NCBI GenBank assembly: GCA_031310005.1
Contig: CM062384.1
Coordinates: 1,364,001 to 1,428,000 of the forward strand
DNA length: 64,000 nucleotides
Direction of reading: 5' to 3'
DNA from: Dactylellina haptotyla
Lineage: Eukaryota > Ascomycota > Orbiliomycetes > Orbiliales > Orbiliaceae
Within the stretch, counting starts at the first letter, position 1; every line of letters starts with the position of its first letter. The translations under genes were made by a program, and so were the position numbers. Below are positions 49,264-61,395 of this stretch, in pieces. The notes below the pieces were generated by a model, which did not search any database, was not told the origin of the DNA, and saw only the letters and a list, made by a program, of their open reading frames with translations.

Positions 49264-50487
49264 TTGAGATAACACCAAAATTATCCATCTTCTAGTGCTT
49301 TTTTTATTCCTTGAAGGGATTTTTTTTTTTTTTTTCACCGGCCCTCAAGCCATCATCTACAGTGGAGACACTCACTATCATAACCATCATACCTTTGCTT
49401 TCCCCTCCGCGCCAATTGGCCGCATCGTTTGCTTTTACTCTTTTTATTTGGCATGATGGCTATCATTAACCATGGGGTCCGAGACCTGGCCTTGCTGCTT
49501 CTTATTCCTTTGTAAGATATCTCCCGCTTTTTCCGTCATCACATCACTCAGCGGATCCTTCTCATGTTTCCCTTTACAATTTTTATATACGGGGGTCATC
49601 ATGATATGAATGGATTCTGGAAGGTTTATATTTTTCTCTTTTCGGGGCTGGTTGCGATAATCCGCAACCTCGAGCTCATATCTGGGAGGCTTCTTTTCCA
49701 TAGCAGATTATCAATCCTTTAGTCTTTGTTCTTCCTCTCAATCCTCCACTCACCCTCTATAACGACCCGCAGGATCTCCTTTGTTAGTTTTTCTTAGATA
49801 CCAATCAATGATGTTGCTGCATTACTTTTTCCCTTGTTGCTTCTCTCCAAGCGTTTAAATGATATCGTTGCTTCAGCAAGAATCTCACTCTTTCGCTGTT
49901 ACTCCTCCTCCTCCTTCCTCTTTTCGCACCGTATCTTTTAAATTTGCAAATGCATGTATACTTTCTTGAGCATGTAAATTACTGCCTCGACGAGGGCTTA
50001 ATGGAATGAAGATATTCGAAAATGTTTCAATCTCGCAGAATCTAACCATAGATGTGATAACGTGTTTTCACTCGGTTTCTATACATGCACCGCCTAGGTA
50101 GAGGTATATTTACCGAAGTCTAAGGTATGTTAAATTTAAACCAACTATATATCGGCTGCAAGTGAATGTTCAAATGTCCACGTGCTCGCAGGATGTCAGT
50201 TTTATGTTATATCATGGACCATTTACAAAAATATATACTACAGTCCCAACCTGCCATTGCCGCCAAACAAAATAAAGAAAATTAAGACTAAAAACCAGAA
50301 GAAAAGGTATTTACACATCTTCAAGGGAGAATGGGAAACAGAATGGACCTATCTAGGATCTCTCTCGTTTCTGAGCTGGTTTCTTTTTTTTTCTATACTA
50401 AATCCAATTTGAATGAAATAGAGCCTCACGGAAAAGATCCCATTCATATCCCAGGAAAACAATAACGGATCAGAAGAGAGAACAACT
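49264..50487. other. Convergent intergenic region
   Basis: 1.2 kb between the 3' ends of the lysine-rich protein gene (+) and NDUFS7 (-). T-rich at the left (probable long 3' UTR), AT-rich at the right. No gene recognised. Confidence 0.5.
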
Positions 50488-51459
50488 TTACTTCCTGTAC
50501 CACATTCTTGTGATCTGTATTTTTTAGAAAATAGTATTAGCACTCGTCATTTTAAAAAATAAAATAAAAACAAGAATAATATCAAAAAGGCATTCGTGGG
50601 GTTAGAAAGGGCCACGAGCTCACCTTTGTATTCCTCATCTTCTTCTGCAACTGCATAATCCCGTACATGAGCGCTTCAGCTGTCGGCGGGCATCCGGGAA
50701 CGTAGATGTCCACGGGAACGATACGATCACACCCCCTCGTCACCGAGTACGAGTAGTGATAATACCCACCGCCGTTCGCGCATGAACCCATGGAGATTAC
50801 CCAACGCGGCTCGGGCATCTGATCGTACACCTGGCGCAGCGCGGGGGCCATCTTGTTGGTCAGCGTGCCGGCCACAATCATAACGTCGGATTGACGCGGG
50901 GAGGCACGGAAAATGATGCCAAGACGATCTTGGTCGTAACGCGGGGTGGACAGATGCATCATCTCGACGGCGCAGCAGGCGAGACCGAAGGTCATCGGCC
51001 AGAGGGAGCCTTGACGGGCCCAGTTGGCGATGGCGTCGAGGGTCGTGCTGTGGGTGAACGGTTAGCCATTGGACCCGGCAGAGCCGATAAGAAAGCAACG
51101 ATGGTTGCTGCGGAACGAGGGGCTATAGTGGCGGGGTTTTGTGCGGATCACGTACAGAGCGTAGTCTACGGCACTCTCGGGCTTCTGCTGACTCGGGAGT
51201 GGGACTTCCCGCCTGGGAACGATGCTCGTGCCGGCGTGTGTAAGGTTCGATGCATCACGCCTCGGTTGTACGGAACGGGTCGCCAGAGCGGGCACTAGTG
51301 AAGCTGCTTTACTGTTAGATGCACGGGTTCTTCTAATGGGACGATATATATTTAGGTATATTCGGGGAGGAGGTAGGCGAGCTGCGGGTTACCTCGAGGA
51401 ATGAGAGCTGCGGCTGCGCTTCGCGCCGTCAAGGCACGTCTCGGTATTATCGAAGCCAT
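50488..51459 (-). CDS. NDUFS7: Complex I 20-kDa subunit PSST/NDUFS7
   Basis: A 221-residue iron-sulfur subunit of mitochondrial NADH:ubiquinone oxidoreductase. It holds cluster N2 and forms part of the quinone site. The mitochondrial presequence is [20 protein letters not shown]. The conserved core includes [20 protein letters not shown] (adjacent Cys N2 ligands), [37 protein letters not shown] (third ligand) and [16 protein letters not shown] (fourth ligand). The C terminus is KITRMWYRK. Exons: 51459-51393, 51303-51156, 51047-50624, 50514-50488, with introns of 89, 108 and 109 bp. The last coding exon has only 27 nt including the stop. An unspliced read would instead end in [11 protein letters not shown], which lacks the family's conserved MWYRK end. 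Confidence 0.96.
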
Positions 51460-51785
51460 TGCTGTTACCTCTGTCGAAAGGCAAGGAGGGAGGAGGAGGG
51501 GGGGTGTCGAGGTTGGAGGCGGCGGAGAGGTCGGATTCGAGAGAGGGGAGGCGGCGACTACAACATGGCAAATGGAGGCGAGGTGGACGTTGAGGTTGGC
51601 GGAAGTCGACCCATGCCGTCACAATAATAATCGCCCGGCTCCCATTCGCTGCAGACAACATCACGTGGGGCAGCGGCAACGCGCTTTCTCCAACAGCACC
51701 GCAACAATTCCACCGGCGGGATCTTGCATCACAGAAGACGCGATGGATACAAAATATACACGAAGGAAGGGATAGCCGTAGACCC

Positions 51786-51790
51786 AAAAA
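51786..51790 (-). terminator. Pol III terminator of tRNA-Val
   Basis: TTTTT on the - strand, 6 nt past the tRNA 3' end. Confidence 0.7.
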
Positions 51791-51796
51791 GATAGC

Positions 51797-51901
51797 TGCC
51801 CGCGGTCGGGTTCGAACCGACGATATCCAGAGCCGTCGTTTGATCCTGATATTCAGACTCAACCTGTGATTCTGGCGAGATGACCACTACTCTACGCGGA
51901 C
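51797..51901 (-). tRNA. tRNA-Val(CAC) with an intron of about 32 nt
   Basis: Read on the - strand, acceptor GTCCGCG (51901-51895) pairs with CGCGGGC (51804-51798), with discriminator A at 51797. The D arm has GAG/CTC around AGTGGTCA. The anticodon stem CCAGA/TCTGG encloses loop ATCACA-[intron]-C, giving anticodon CAC after U33, with the intron at the canonical 37/38 position. The T arm is GTCGG TTCGAAC CCGAC. An internal B box (GGTTCGAAC) and a T5 terminator support a working Pol III gene. One T-T mismatch (13-22) is present in the D stem. It sits 340 bp upstream of NDUFS7, on the same strand. Confidence 0.85.
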
Positions 51902-53342
51902 CAGGATTTGGTTCCCAGGGATTCGGAAGAAGCAGTATATATAGACAGAGTTGATACTGCCGTGCTCCGGACCCGGATTCCCCAAGTTTTCTTTTTTTTT
52001 TTTGCAATCGTTGGTCGTATGGACAGACGCCTCTTAGCTTCGGTACTATCACGACTCTACCAGCATGATATCACAATCCGTACGAGTGCATGCTTCTGTC
52101 TTCAGGAACCAGGCTGACATGTCTCAATCTAGTTATATGTAGCCGGCATGCCGAACATCCAGCCGGCCGTGAAACAATTCGCAATCACACTAGCCAGGTA
52201 TGTTTTGTCCCTATCAGAACAAAATGGGTTTCGTATTTGTTTTTGCATCCGAAGGAGTATACACAAAATACATACATAAAGGTTGATTTCAGAGGCTCTG
52301 AAGCAAGCAAGCAAGCAGAATATCTTTTTCGTTAAAAGCAACGGAAGAACAAGATAAAATATGGTAGAGCGCTAGTTTGAGGCCAGCAGCAACAATACAA
52401 TAAACAAGTGAGAGAAAAACACAAGCTTCAGAAATAGAAAACAATAACCTAGTTATATATCAGAAAAATGAAGGAGAAGAAAGATAAAACCAGTAAACCG
52501 TCCCGGCCAAACCGTCTTTCACGAAACATCCCGATGAACGAACATGGGGACGTTTCCTGGAAGACCCAAATAGAGGGGTATTCGTATGAGAGTTATGGTA
52601 CGGAGAAGTCTACAGAAGGAAAAAAGGAAAACCATATTTTCTTGTACAAGGTAGAAAAGGAGAAAGAAAGAAAAAACTGCTTTGCTTTGGAAGACAGAGG
52701 TTGGAGACGTTTGTGAAGGGAAAGGCGGACATGTAGCTAGATAAATAGACAGAAAAATGAGATGTATTAGATAGATGCAAGGGTTGTTTTTGGTATATAA
52801 TCGTTCCAAATGTAACAGAAGTAACGCCCTTCTAGAGTCGACGAGTCATGCGGAATTCCTCACCCAGAACAAGGAAATACCCAGAAAAAGACAGGACAAC
52901 AAGAAACTAGAACAGGCGAAAAGTAGTAAGAGATTTTTTCTCATAAATCAGATATTAGATGAGCTGTATGACCTCTGAACTTGAGATCGAGATTGAGAAA
53001 GAAAAATATGCAGAAAGGGTAAAATAAAATTGCAGAAATCAAGCCTGTAACGCCAGACGAATTCCGCATGACTCCCCGACCCTAGATTATTCTTTTTGTC
53101 GTTAAAGCATTTCCGTGCAAGCTGGCCGTTACAGTAGGAAGAGTACAAGTTTTAGAAACATATATCGGAAAAATTGTGCACGAGAAATGGATAGAATTAA
53201 AGGGAAAAAGAAAAGGAAAACGACGAATTCAAAAGAGATTCATAAAAAAAAAAGGCCGCGCTTACAACGTGCCTACAAGGGGAGTCGGGGAGGCTGAAGA
53301 GGAGTCGAGGTTGAGCGGTGAGTAATAGGGAAGTCCAAGTTT
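51902..53342. other. Intergenic with an inverted repeat
   Basis: 1.4 kb of A-rich DNA between the tRNA-Val and the 3' end of the acetyltransferase gene. No gene is supported. It contains the inverted repeat listed separately. Confidence 0.5.
52831..53086. repeat. Imperfect 28-bp inverted repeat, arms about 200 bp apart
   Basis: The left arm at 52831-52858 and the right arm at 53059-53086 are reverse complements with about 25 of 28 bases matching. A perfect 16-bp core, GAGTCATGCGGAATTC, lies at 52843-52858 and its complement at 53059-53074. No target-site duplication is visible outside the arms, and the interior has no transposase. It could be a MITE-like remnant or a foldback structure. Confidence 0.75.
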
Positions 53343-55903
53343 TCACTCGTGTTCCATGATTCCTTTGATGACCTTAGCTGGATTTCCAGCGACAACGGTG
53401 TGTGGAGGAACGTCTCTGGTGACAACGGCGCCGGCGCCAACAGTTGCACCAACGCCAATCTTGACGCCAGGGCTGTAGAAATCCATTCATGTTAGTTCGC
53501 GCTGATAGTCTAAATGCAAGTAAAGAGGAACCTACAGAATGGTAACATTGCCAGCAATCCAGCAATCTTCTTCAATAATAACTGGCTTTCCGAACTCAGG
53601 ACCCTTAGTTCCATTCCGAGTTCTTGGATTCAAAGGATGAGTTCCAGAATAGATATTGACGTTTGGCCCAATTAGGGTTCTTGCTTTGATAGTGACCTGT
53701 GCGATTCGTTTAGTGTGTGTGCTCTCGCTAATTAGGTTTCAAACAAATACGTACAGCGCAAGTATCAATGATTGTGCAACCAAAGTTGATAAAGACACCC
53801 GGACCGAGCGTGATGTTGTAACCATAGTCGCACATGAATGGCACTTCGATCCATGGTTCTTCGTTGACCGGATATACGGGATCCTGCAATCCGAGATTCT
53901 TCCTGAGATGGCTATTTGCGATATCTCCATGCCACGCGGTACCTTGAGGACCTCTAGTTCCTGCGGTTGGTCTGAAAATTTCCATCTGAAGACGCAGCTT
54001 CTCCTCTCGTGAGATGCAAAGAGTTGGGTTCGCTGCATTGTTAAATCGCCAGCAGGCGGCACGGCATCTCTCACGCTCCTCGATAAGCTCGGGTGTGAAA
54101 GCGTGGAAAAGCTCACCATTAAGCATCCTCTCCTTCTCTGTGGATGAGAATCTTTGTGGCAGTGGCGGTTGAGGCGGAACTCGAGCGCCGGAGAACGGAG
54201 AGGCTTGAGGTGGTGGCTTGGGTGCCTCCGGGCCCGGAAGGTGTGGTGTGACCTGCGAGTCACGACGGACGGGCTGGACCGGTGGAGGGGCTGGACCAGA
54301 TAAAGGCAGTCCAGTAGCGCCAAAGGGTTTCCCTTCGCCTGGGAGTGGGCTATGTTGAACAACGACAGCTTGTGTCGGTTGTGGGCGAGGATAGTCGAGT
54401 GGAGGAAGAGGCTATATTGAGAGCCAAAAACATATATCTGAGCACCCATTTCGAGGAAGAGATTTTGTTATAGATATTCAACTTACAGCTTGACGTTCGG
54501 TGCGCATAACGGGCGTTGTCATCGTAGCGAAACTGGCGTTAATTGGAGCTGGACCATTTGCCAAGATCGAATCAGCTTGTTGACCTTGTGCAAAAATGGA
54601 ACCGGAGGGACCAAAGGTATTTGAACCCGAGACGTCGGCTTGTAGATGTGGATGTCCGGGAGCGTCGGTGGGAGTAAGTGGTCCCAGAAAAGGATTGTTC
54701 TTACCAGCATATCCACCACAAACAAATCCACCACGGTTGCAGTTGTTGCCTGTTTTTGACATTGTTTGTTAGTAACTTTTTGCGGAATAAGATGCATATA
54801 TATATATGATTGTTGGGGAAACTCCGATATGGAATGTTCCAGATTGCTTGTTACTCACAGTGAGGCTTGCCCTCATCGCACTTCTTCTTCCTCCTTCGGC
54901 AGGTGATACAGCCGGTCTTTGTTCGATTGCTAAAGATTCGCTTCCGTTTGGTTTCCGGTTGCCCTGGAGGCGTGTGACCTGTGCCGTTGATAGAGCTCAT
55001 CCCAGGGGACATGTTGGCGCTGAATGTGCGGATGTGCTCGCTCTGAGGAGTAGAGAGCTGGGAAACATGGGCTTCAAAGTTGGCGGGGTCGCGGACCCGC
55101 ATGTCCTCCAGCTTGGCGGCCTCTTCACTCGCTCGTTGGGCAATATGCTCGCTAGCATGGCGATCCGGCATCACCTCATCACGGTTGGGCTCAGAGGAGG
55201 AATCTGCCATGCGGGTATCATTGGTAATGGGCATGCTATGGCCATGGTACTGCGGGTGCACCATATCACTGGACATCTCTCGAACCTGTCCGTAGGCCTC
55301 GACTCGGGCACCGCCTTCGACAGAGTCGGACCGCTTTCGCTTCTGATGGTTGCTCTCAGGGCTGCCGGAAGGTCTCAGGGAAAGAGGCCTGTCGGAGGCA
55401 GCATGCATGTACTTCGGGTCCGGGTGAGAGTTGGGGGTGACCGGCGACTGGAGGTTGGAGCCGGTGATGTCGCTGTGGTCGGCAGCGTCCTCGTCGCCGC
55501 TGCCGGATTGGGAGGCGTGGGATGCGGTCTGGCTGCGTTGGTGGTGGTGGTGATGGTGGTGATGGTGGTGGTGCGTGCTATTGCTGCTGCCGTTGTTGGT
55601 GTTGTTGTGATGGTGGCTCTGCTGCAGCTGCAACAACTGCTGGCTAGGCGAGTGCGATGTCGATGACGGTGCCTGTTGCTGCTGCTGCTGCTGCTGAGGC
55701 TGAGGCTGAGGCTGGGCCGGCGGAGGGGCCGCGACTCGGATTGTCGACGGCGGGTCGACTGGCCGCGACGACGAGTTCCCGTTGACGGCGGTGAAGGTGG
55801 ACCCGGATGAGGTTTCGCGTACGGGGTGGGAAACGCTGGTTCCGTTCATGGGGCCGTTCGTCGGTTTGCTACTCGTGGTGATATCTTCAACGGACGGCGA
55901 CAT
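53343..55903 (-). CDS. Fusion: Zn2Cys6 DNA-binding domain plus LbH O-acetyltransferase
   Basis: A 751-residue two-part protein. The N-terminal 330 residues are disordered, with poly-Gln and an 11-12 His run. Residues 332-359 form a Zn2Cys6 cluster: [11 protein letters not shown] then [11 protein letters not shown]. After a Pro-rich linker comes a maltose-acetyltransferase (Mac) cap ([20 protein letters not shown], from about 530). A left-handed beta-helix acetyltransferase of the NodL/maltose type follows, with [27 protein letters not shown] (catalytic His), [19 protein letters not shown] and [20 protein letters not shown]. Exons: 55903-54859, 54749-54487, 54411-53755, 53696-53536, 53472-53343. 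The first intron interrupts the fourth zinc Cys codon (T/GC), so both halves are tied by phase. The enzyme's substrate and whether the protein binds DNA are unknown. Confidence 0.92.
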
Positions 55904-58900
55904 GGTTTGATAGTATGTGTGGAGACGGTCCGGGTCGGGTTCAATCCTGATAGAATTATACTATCCGTCTTCCTATTCCTACTTCCTTCTTCTGCTTCTT
56001 CTACTTCGTTCCTACTCTCTCCGTTGTTCGCGCGCTTGGTTGGTTATTCCCAAAGATCCTCCCCTTCACCAAGATACACACCCGCAGGAATTACAAGTGA
56101 TGCTGGTCTCTTTCTTTCTTTCTTTCTTAACTAATATCTAAATATCCCCAATGAGCCCGCAGGATATTGTGTCGAGTATGTCGGAGGGAAGAGCGGGGGA
56201 AGTGCTACGGTGCGGCAAATGGGAGGTTAACTTTGGGAGTACCCTTTGCTAGCCGCTGAGGCTCCGAAATGTTGCCCACGCAAAGTCAATTTTGCCTCGA
56301 GGTGATTTTCAGAGTTTTGACCCTTTTGCGGTGGAAAATTAACTAAAGGTTGGATCCGCGCGTGTACGAGTGAGGTCCGTCGAAAGGGTATCGATCGGGT
56401 GAAAGCGTCCGATATTCGAAACTGGTGCTTCTGGAGTGAGCAGATGAAAGGTCCCCCCAATGGTAAGTGCGTATTCCAATCAAGAAAAGTTACGAGATGC
56501 TACAAATGTGTCGACTAAAAGAAAACAATGATATAAGGTTAGACGCAGAGAATCGAGGCTGGCAAAAAGAAACTTCCGGGTAGAGACCGAAATAGAAAAG
56601 GGAAAAAGGAATGTAGGCGAAAGAATCAATCGTTCGAGGATCGTCGAGAGCTATTTGCCGCGATATGTTGAGGAGCTAATGCCTTTGAACTTTTGATTCG
56701 GGCGGGTGGTGGGAGTGGACGTCCGAAGCGACAAGAGGTAAATGGATAACACGTAACAAACCGCCACGATAAACGCCAACAGGAACAAGAAAAATCAACG
56801 GGTGCTGTGAAGAGAAAGAGGAACCGAAAGAGCCAATTGCAAAATGCTGGGACGGGATTAATTAGGTTCAAGCGTGAGGGCAAGAAGGCCTGCTGAAGCA
56901 CCTTTTTGCGCTCACCCTTGATACCGACGCCGAAGGGAAATGGAGAGAAAAAAAATGAAGGTCGGAACCCGCTTTTGTTTTTCCAATCTTTTTTCTCCGA
57001 GAGATTGAACGGAATGGAAAGAGAGGGAAAGGGAAGGGAAAAAAAAGATTAAGAAGAAGAAGGGTGGACTCTCATGGTGATAATATTAGTTCCCCCCCAG
57101 CCCAATAGAAATTATGGACAATGGCTTATTGTTGGAAACTCGTGGGTGGACGGCAGCGGTGCTCCCAGCCGACTTGCTAACGCACTACAAGGGCATGCGG
57201 ACCTGGGAAAAAGGAAATACAAAAGAGACAGCGGCAATTTTTCACCTGCAGGCTAACCACTCGTCATTTTTGCTCGCTGGGTTTGCAGCCTGCCCTTGTC
57301 CGGCCTTCCTGGAATACGGCCTCGCCATACGCTGATTGGTCGCCAAAGCCGAACATGAACAAGAGAGAGCATGGCACCAAACCTCGACGGGGGGGAAGAC
57401 GCAAGACAGTATTGGGAGGGTCTAATTCGCACCGACAGGATCTCGCTAGTAGCACTCCTCTTCCCTCGATAAGGCGCAGTGGTGCCAAGGACAGAGACGC
57501 CTGTGAGTCCAATGGAGAAGACTTACCCCCCTTCACCCGTGGTAGTAGCCGTACGGGAAACGCCTTACACACAGAGTCACTCGCCTTCCTTGCACTCTTT
57601 TTTTGGGATACTATGGCTTTAATTTTTCGTTTCCCCCCCCTTCCACCTCGCAAGTGGAAGTGGAAGGGTTAACAAGAAAGAAAAACCAAAAAAAGAGGTG
57701 CTGCAGGCTGAGACGCCCCATGCAACCCGCAAACTGGTTGGGCTCTCTGTCCTCGTGTGTGGTGCGTGTAAAACTGCAGCTTTGGGTGGGAACGGTGGGT
57801 GTGGGTGTGGAAGGTCACAGCGGAAAATGCCCAGATGCAGGGAGGGGGAGGTGGAAGATATCGGCTCTTTCTCTCGCGCGGTTCTTTTCTCGCACCACCA
57901 CTATGTTTGTTTTTTCCTTCCAAGGCTTTCCCTCGTTTGACAAAAACTACTGGCGGCCCAAATTTGGCTCGTACACCGCTAACATAGTGGAAAGGGAAAA
58001 GAAAAGGAAAAGCTGCCTGGCGAGAAAGTCGCTTTCCGCCATTCCTGCCTTCCTATCCCCAGCCGGCGCCTTGGTATTGAAAGGAAAAAGGCACAATAAT
58101 CCATGTTTGTTGACTGCGTCTCTCGTTCATGTCATGCAGGAGAATTTTCTCAAGTCGGCAAGTTGACCTGCAAGTACAAACGAGAGGCAAAAAAGATTTC
58201 GGGGGGTGAATAAGGAAAGCGTAGCGATAAATGCAATGCAATAATAGTAGTCGAAAAAGTAAGGCCGGGTAGGCCATCGGTAGGTAGGATCAACAAAAAA
58301 CTTGCTTTAAACACTTACAGCGGCGGGTTTAGTTGGCTATTGGCGTGCGCATGCTCTATCCTTAGCGGCAATGTTGAAAATAAATTCCTCCAACTCTATC
58401 GGACCTTAATGCAAGTTTGTATGCGACCCAAGAAATCCGTTACCGAATAAATCTATTTTCTTTGGTTTATTTCTGGCTTGGTATTCGAATGGAAGTGTGT
58501 GAGACGGATGCACCGCAGGTCGTATCTCTGTCAGATGCACTTCGAATCCGTCGTTTTTATCTGCTGTAATGTTTATAAAATTGTGGAAGCGATTGAAGTG
58601 TCCTGATTTCCGGGTCTTGGGGGGGCATACGTAAGATTTAAAGGTGGAGATGTTCGAGTTCGGCTATACTAACTGTCGAAGGAACCCGAAGTATCGAATG
58701 AAGGGTCAATTAGAAAAAAAGGATTCGTCGTGTGGGAAGAGCAAAAGCCGCGGGCTTTTGGCTTTAACGGCGGGTGTTTTGCTTATATACATCAAAGGAA
58801 TCTTGCCTACTTTCCAAGCTAGTTTCAAGGCCGCCCGCTTGCAAGCGATGACCAAAAAATGCAACATTAACTCAGTAACTAGCAAATCTCGCTAGCTCAA

Positions 58901-61323
58901 AAAAATCGGATGCCATCCCCTTGCCTCTTCCATACAACAAGGCTATTGATGTGGAGATCGAAATAGAAGCACTGAACGAAGATTTGAGACGCCTTACCAA
59001 ACAGTCAAAGCGAATGGCGAGAATGGCACAGGAAAATGAGAAACCGAATGAAAAAAGCAACTGCAAGGACGACTAGTGAACCCTGGTTCGAACGCTTCTC
59101 AATTTCTTGCATGGGATCAACTTCAAACATGCGCGCACTAAAAAAGTTGCCCGGGATTTGGGACTTTCGGGGTTTTTAGTTTTGCCTGTCATGGAACCAC
59201 GCTCCGTGGGTTTACTGGTGCCAAAAAAGTGTCGGCAAGTTGTCCAAAACCAGTTTTCTTATGATGATCATGGGAGAACATTCGCATTACTTTTCTAGTA
59301 GGTACACTACCAGCGGAACTCGTTTGCTTCAGCTCTTTGTTACAATCAGGTCATCCCACAAGATACCAACAACGACTGGTCAGCCCCGAATGAAACTTGT
59401 CTTTCCCAATATTTTAGTTGACGGTGGGACAAGCGAAGGGTCTCTGTGATACGTAGAGCCCGGTTTGGGGTCAAAACGTAGACGAGAGAGATACACCTGG
59501 TTCCCACCGGCCGGAGGACAGGTTTTGAACTTTAAACAGTTATCGTTAGGAGTTCTGGATGAACGGCATGCGGTCTCCAACAAGATACGTAATGTCGCCT
59601 CCCGCCATTCGATTCGGAGACACAAGCTAGCATTCGCTTGGGGCAGCCAGTTTCATATGCTTCCTTTGCCGCTCTATCCGTCCAACTTGTTTCCCTAAGG
59701 AAACAAATAAAAGAAAATTTTCTAGCCGACGATAGAAATAATAGCAGCTGAGTTTCATAAATACTTCTCGATACCAGTCCTATTCGTTATAATCACCGTC
59801 GATGACCTGGTCCTTAAACCTTCCTGCCTTCCTATCCGAGCGGAAACAAAGACCCAAAGTCAGCCGCTCAAGGATCAGGACAGCTCCCCCAAAACAGTCA
59901 ACAATTGCTATTGTTTTCGCTAGCCTCGGGACCTTGTGCTTCTCTCCTCCGCTGGTCCTCCAACGTTATTATCAGTGATGGGGACATCCCTGCTTTGTTT
60001 CCGCTCGCATGTCAAGCGTAAGCACCCATGTACCTCCTATACGAAGGAAATGGAAGCCCATCTATGCGAGAGAAAATGGCAAGAAAATATTTTTTTTTTT
60101 TTGAATACGTGATATATTTTTGTTTCGCACTGGACACACACGTTCAGTAATCTGCGGATGTGATAGATCCAACGTCAGCGTTGGCGCCCCTTGGCCCGCT
60201 GCTTCTCCTCGTCGTCGCCTCCGCTGCTCCTTTTCCTTTGAATTGCGGCCTTGTCTTGCATCTGGGCTGGCGGGTACGTTTAAGAGGCGGCCGGGTCGCC
60301 TTTGCGTTGAGCAGAGTCCTTGCTTCAGCCAACCGCGGAAAAAGGGCCAAATACTCGAAGGCCAAGCAACGAGATGGCGCAGGGCGGTTCGCTGCTTCCA
60401 GTGAAAACGACCATACCAACTTTTCTCTGTGCCACGCTTCGTCCTAGGCTGCGGGTCCACGCCAAGCCGAATCAGGAGCCGGAGGAGGGTTGGGCCCATG
60501 ACGACGTGCTTCATACTCTCTTCCAACCTGCAGGCGGCCCTGCTCGAATGGTGTCCGCCCCACCCCCAACTTTTCACGGCTCATCCTTCTCCTCGCTCGA
60601 CGAAGGTGAAAAAGGAATAGTTGGAGCGGTTTCTGCCTGACGGAATGCGCTTACTGTGGTGTGTACAACCGCTGCTGGCATTCTCAGTGGCTGGCTAAGA
60701 TCAATCCGAGCAATTCCAGCCAGACAATCGCCGGACGGGGTCATCCCTGATTCCTACTTCCTAATGGAACGTTGGTCTTGTGATCCGATACGGGTGTCTG
60801 GTCACCCTCTAGACTCTTTCGAATTAATATCTCATGCAGCTTATCACCACCAGTAGCAGCGTTATTCTGCTCGCTCTGCTTCGTCTCTCTCAGCTCCTCT
60901 CGGAAATAGCGAGACATTCACAGCGACTATTGTCGCAAACAGCGGGCGGGAAAACGAGTGCCGTCTCATGTGATCTTAGTCCCTTTCCAAGTTTGTCCAA
61001 CAACCCGCCCAGAACCGAGGCTGGGCATTGTTTGGTACGAGACTTACGAGACGAGATGCCGCCCAGCGCCCGGGTACGATGCAGTTGGCTACATGTACCG
61101 CCTGTGGTGTGCAGTACATGCAACAAGTGCCTAACTGTGGCTCCATTTCCCCCCAATGTTTCCCAATCATATTTCTCTGTGCGTAGGCAACAAAAAAGCG
61201 ATGCTGCCAATAGCCAGGTATAAATGGTTCTAACTTTTCGTTTGTCGGATAGACTTAAGCGGGGCCCAAAGGAAAAAAAAAGAGTTGAGGGAAATCCTCG
61301 ACAAAAAGATTCCCGATGTGGAA
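55904..61323. other. 5.4 kb gene-sparse region
   Basis: The first 250 bp form the leader and promoter of the fusion gene, with a TTTC repeat at 56110-56128. Beyond it I saw only short unconvincing ORFs, poly-A/poly-T runs and no RNA gene, transposase or reverse-transcriptase signature. Confidence 0.5.
61303..61307 (-). terminator. Pol III terminator of tRNA-Arg
   Basis: TTTTT on the - strand, 16 nt past the tRNA 3' end. Confidence 0.6.
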
Positions 61324-61395
61324 CACTCTACGTGGGACTCGAACCCACAGCCTCAGGATTAGAAGTCCTGCGCGCTACCATTGCGCCAGCAGAGC
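61324..61395 (-). tRNA. tRNA-Arg(UCU), intronless
   Basis: Read on the - strand, acceptor GCTCTGC pairs with GTAGAGT (two G-U pairs), with discriminator G. The A box is TGGCGCAATGG. The anticodon stem CAGGA/TCCTG encloses loop CTTCTAA, giving anticodon TCT (Arg). The T arm is GTGGG TTCGAGT CCCAC. The cloverleaf is complete at 72 nt. Confidence 0.95.

Noticed and set aside
51389-51862. 157-codon - strand ORF upstream of NDUFS7
   Set aside because: It overlaps the NDUFS7 first exon in another frame and part of the tRNA-Val gene, and the Ser/Pro-rich translation is a shadow.
54806-55666. 286-codon + strand ORF opposite the zinc-cluster exon
   Set aside because: It is an antisense shadow of the - strand exon encoding the His/Gln runs and zinc cluster. 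It is rich in Val/Gly/Ala from reverse-complemented codons and has no domain.
59078-59098. B-box-like GGTTCGAACG on the + strand
   Set aside because: No A box or pairing acceptor stem is found upstream, so a tRNA gene is not supported.
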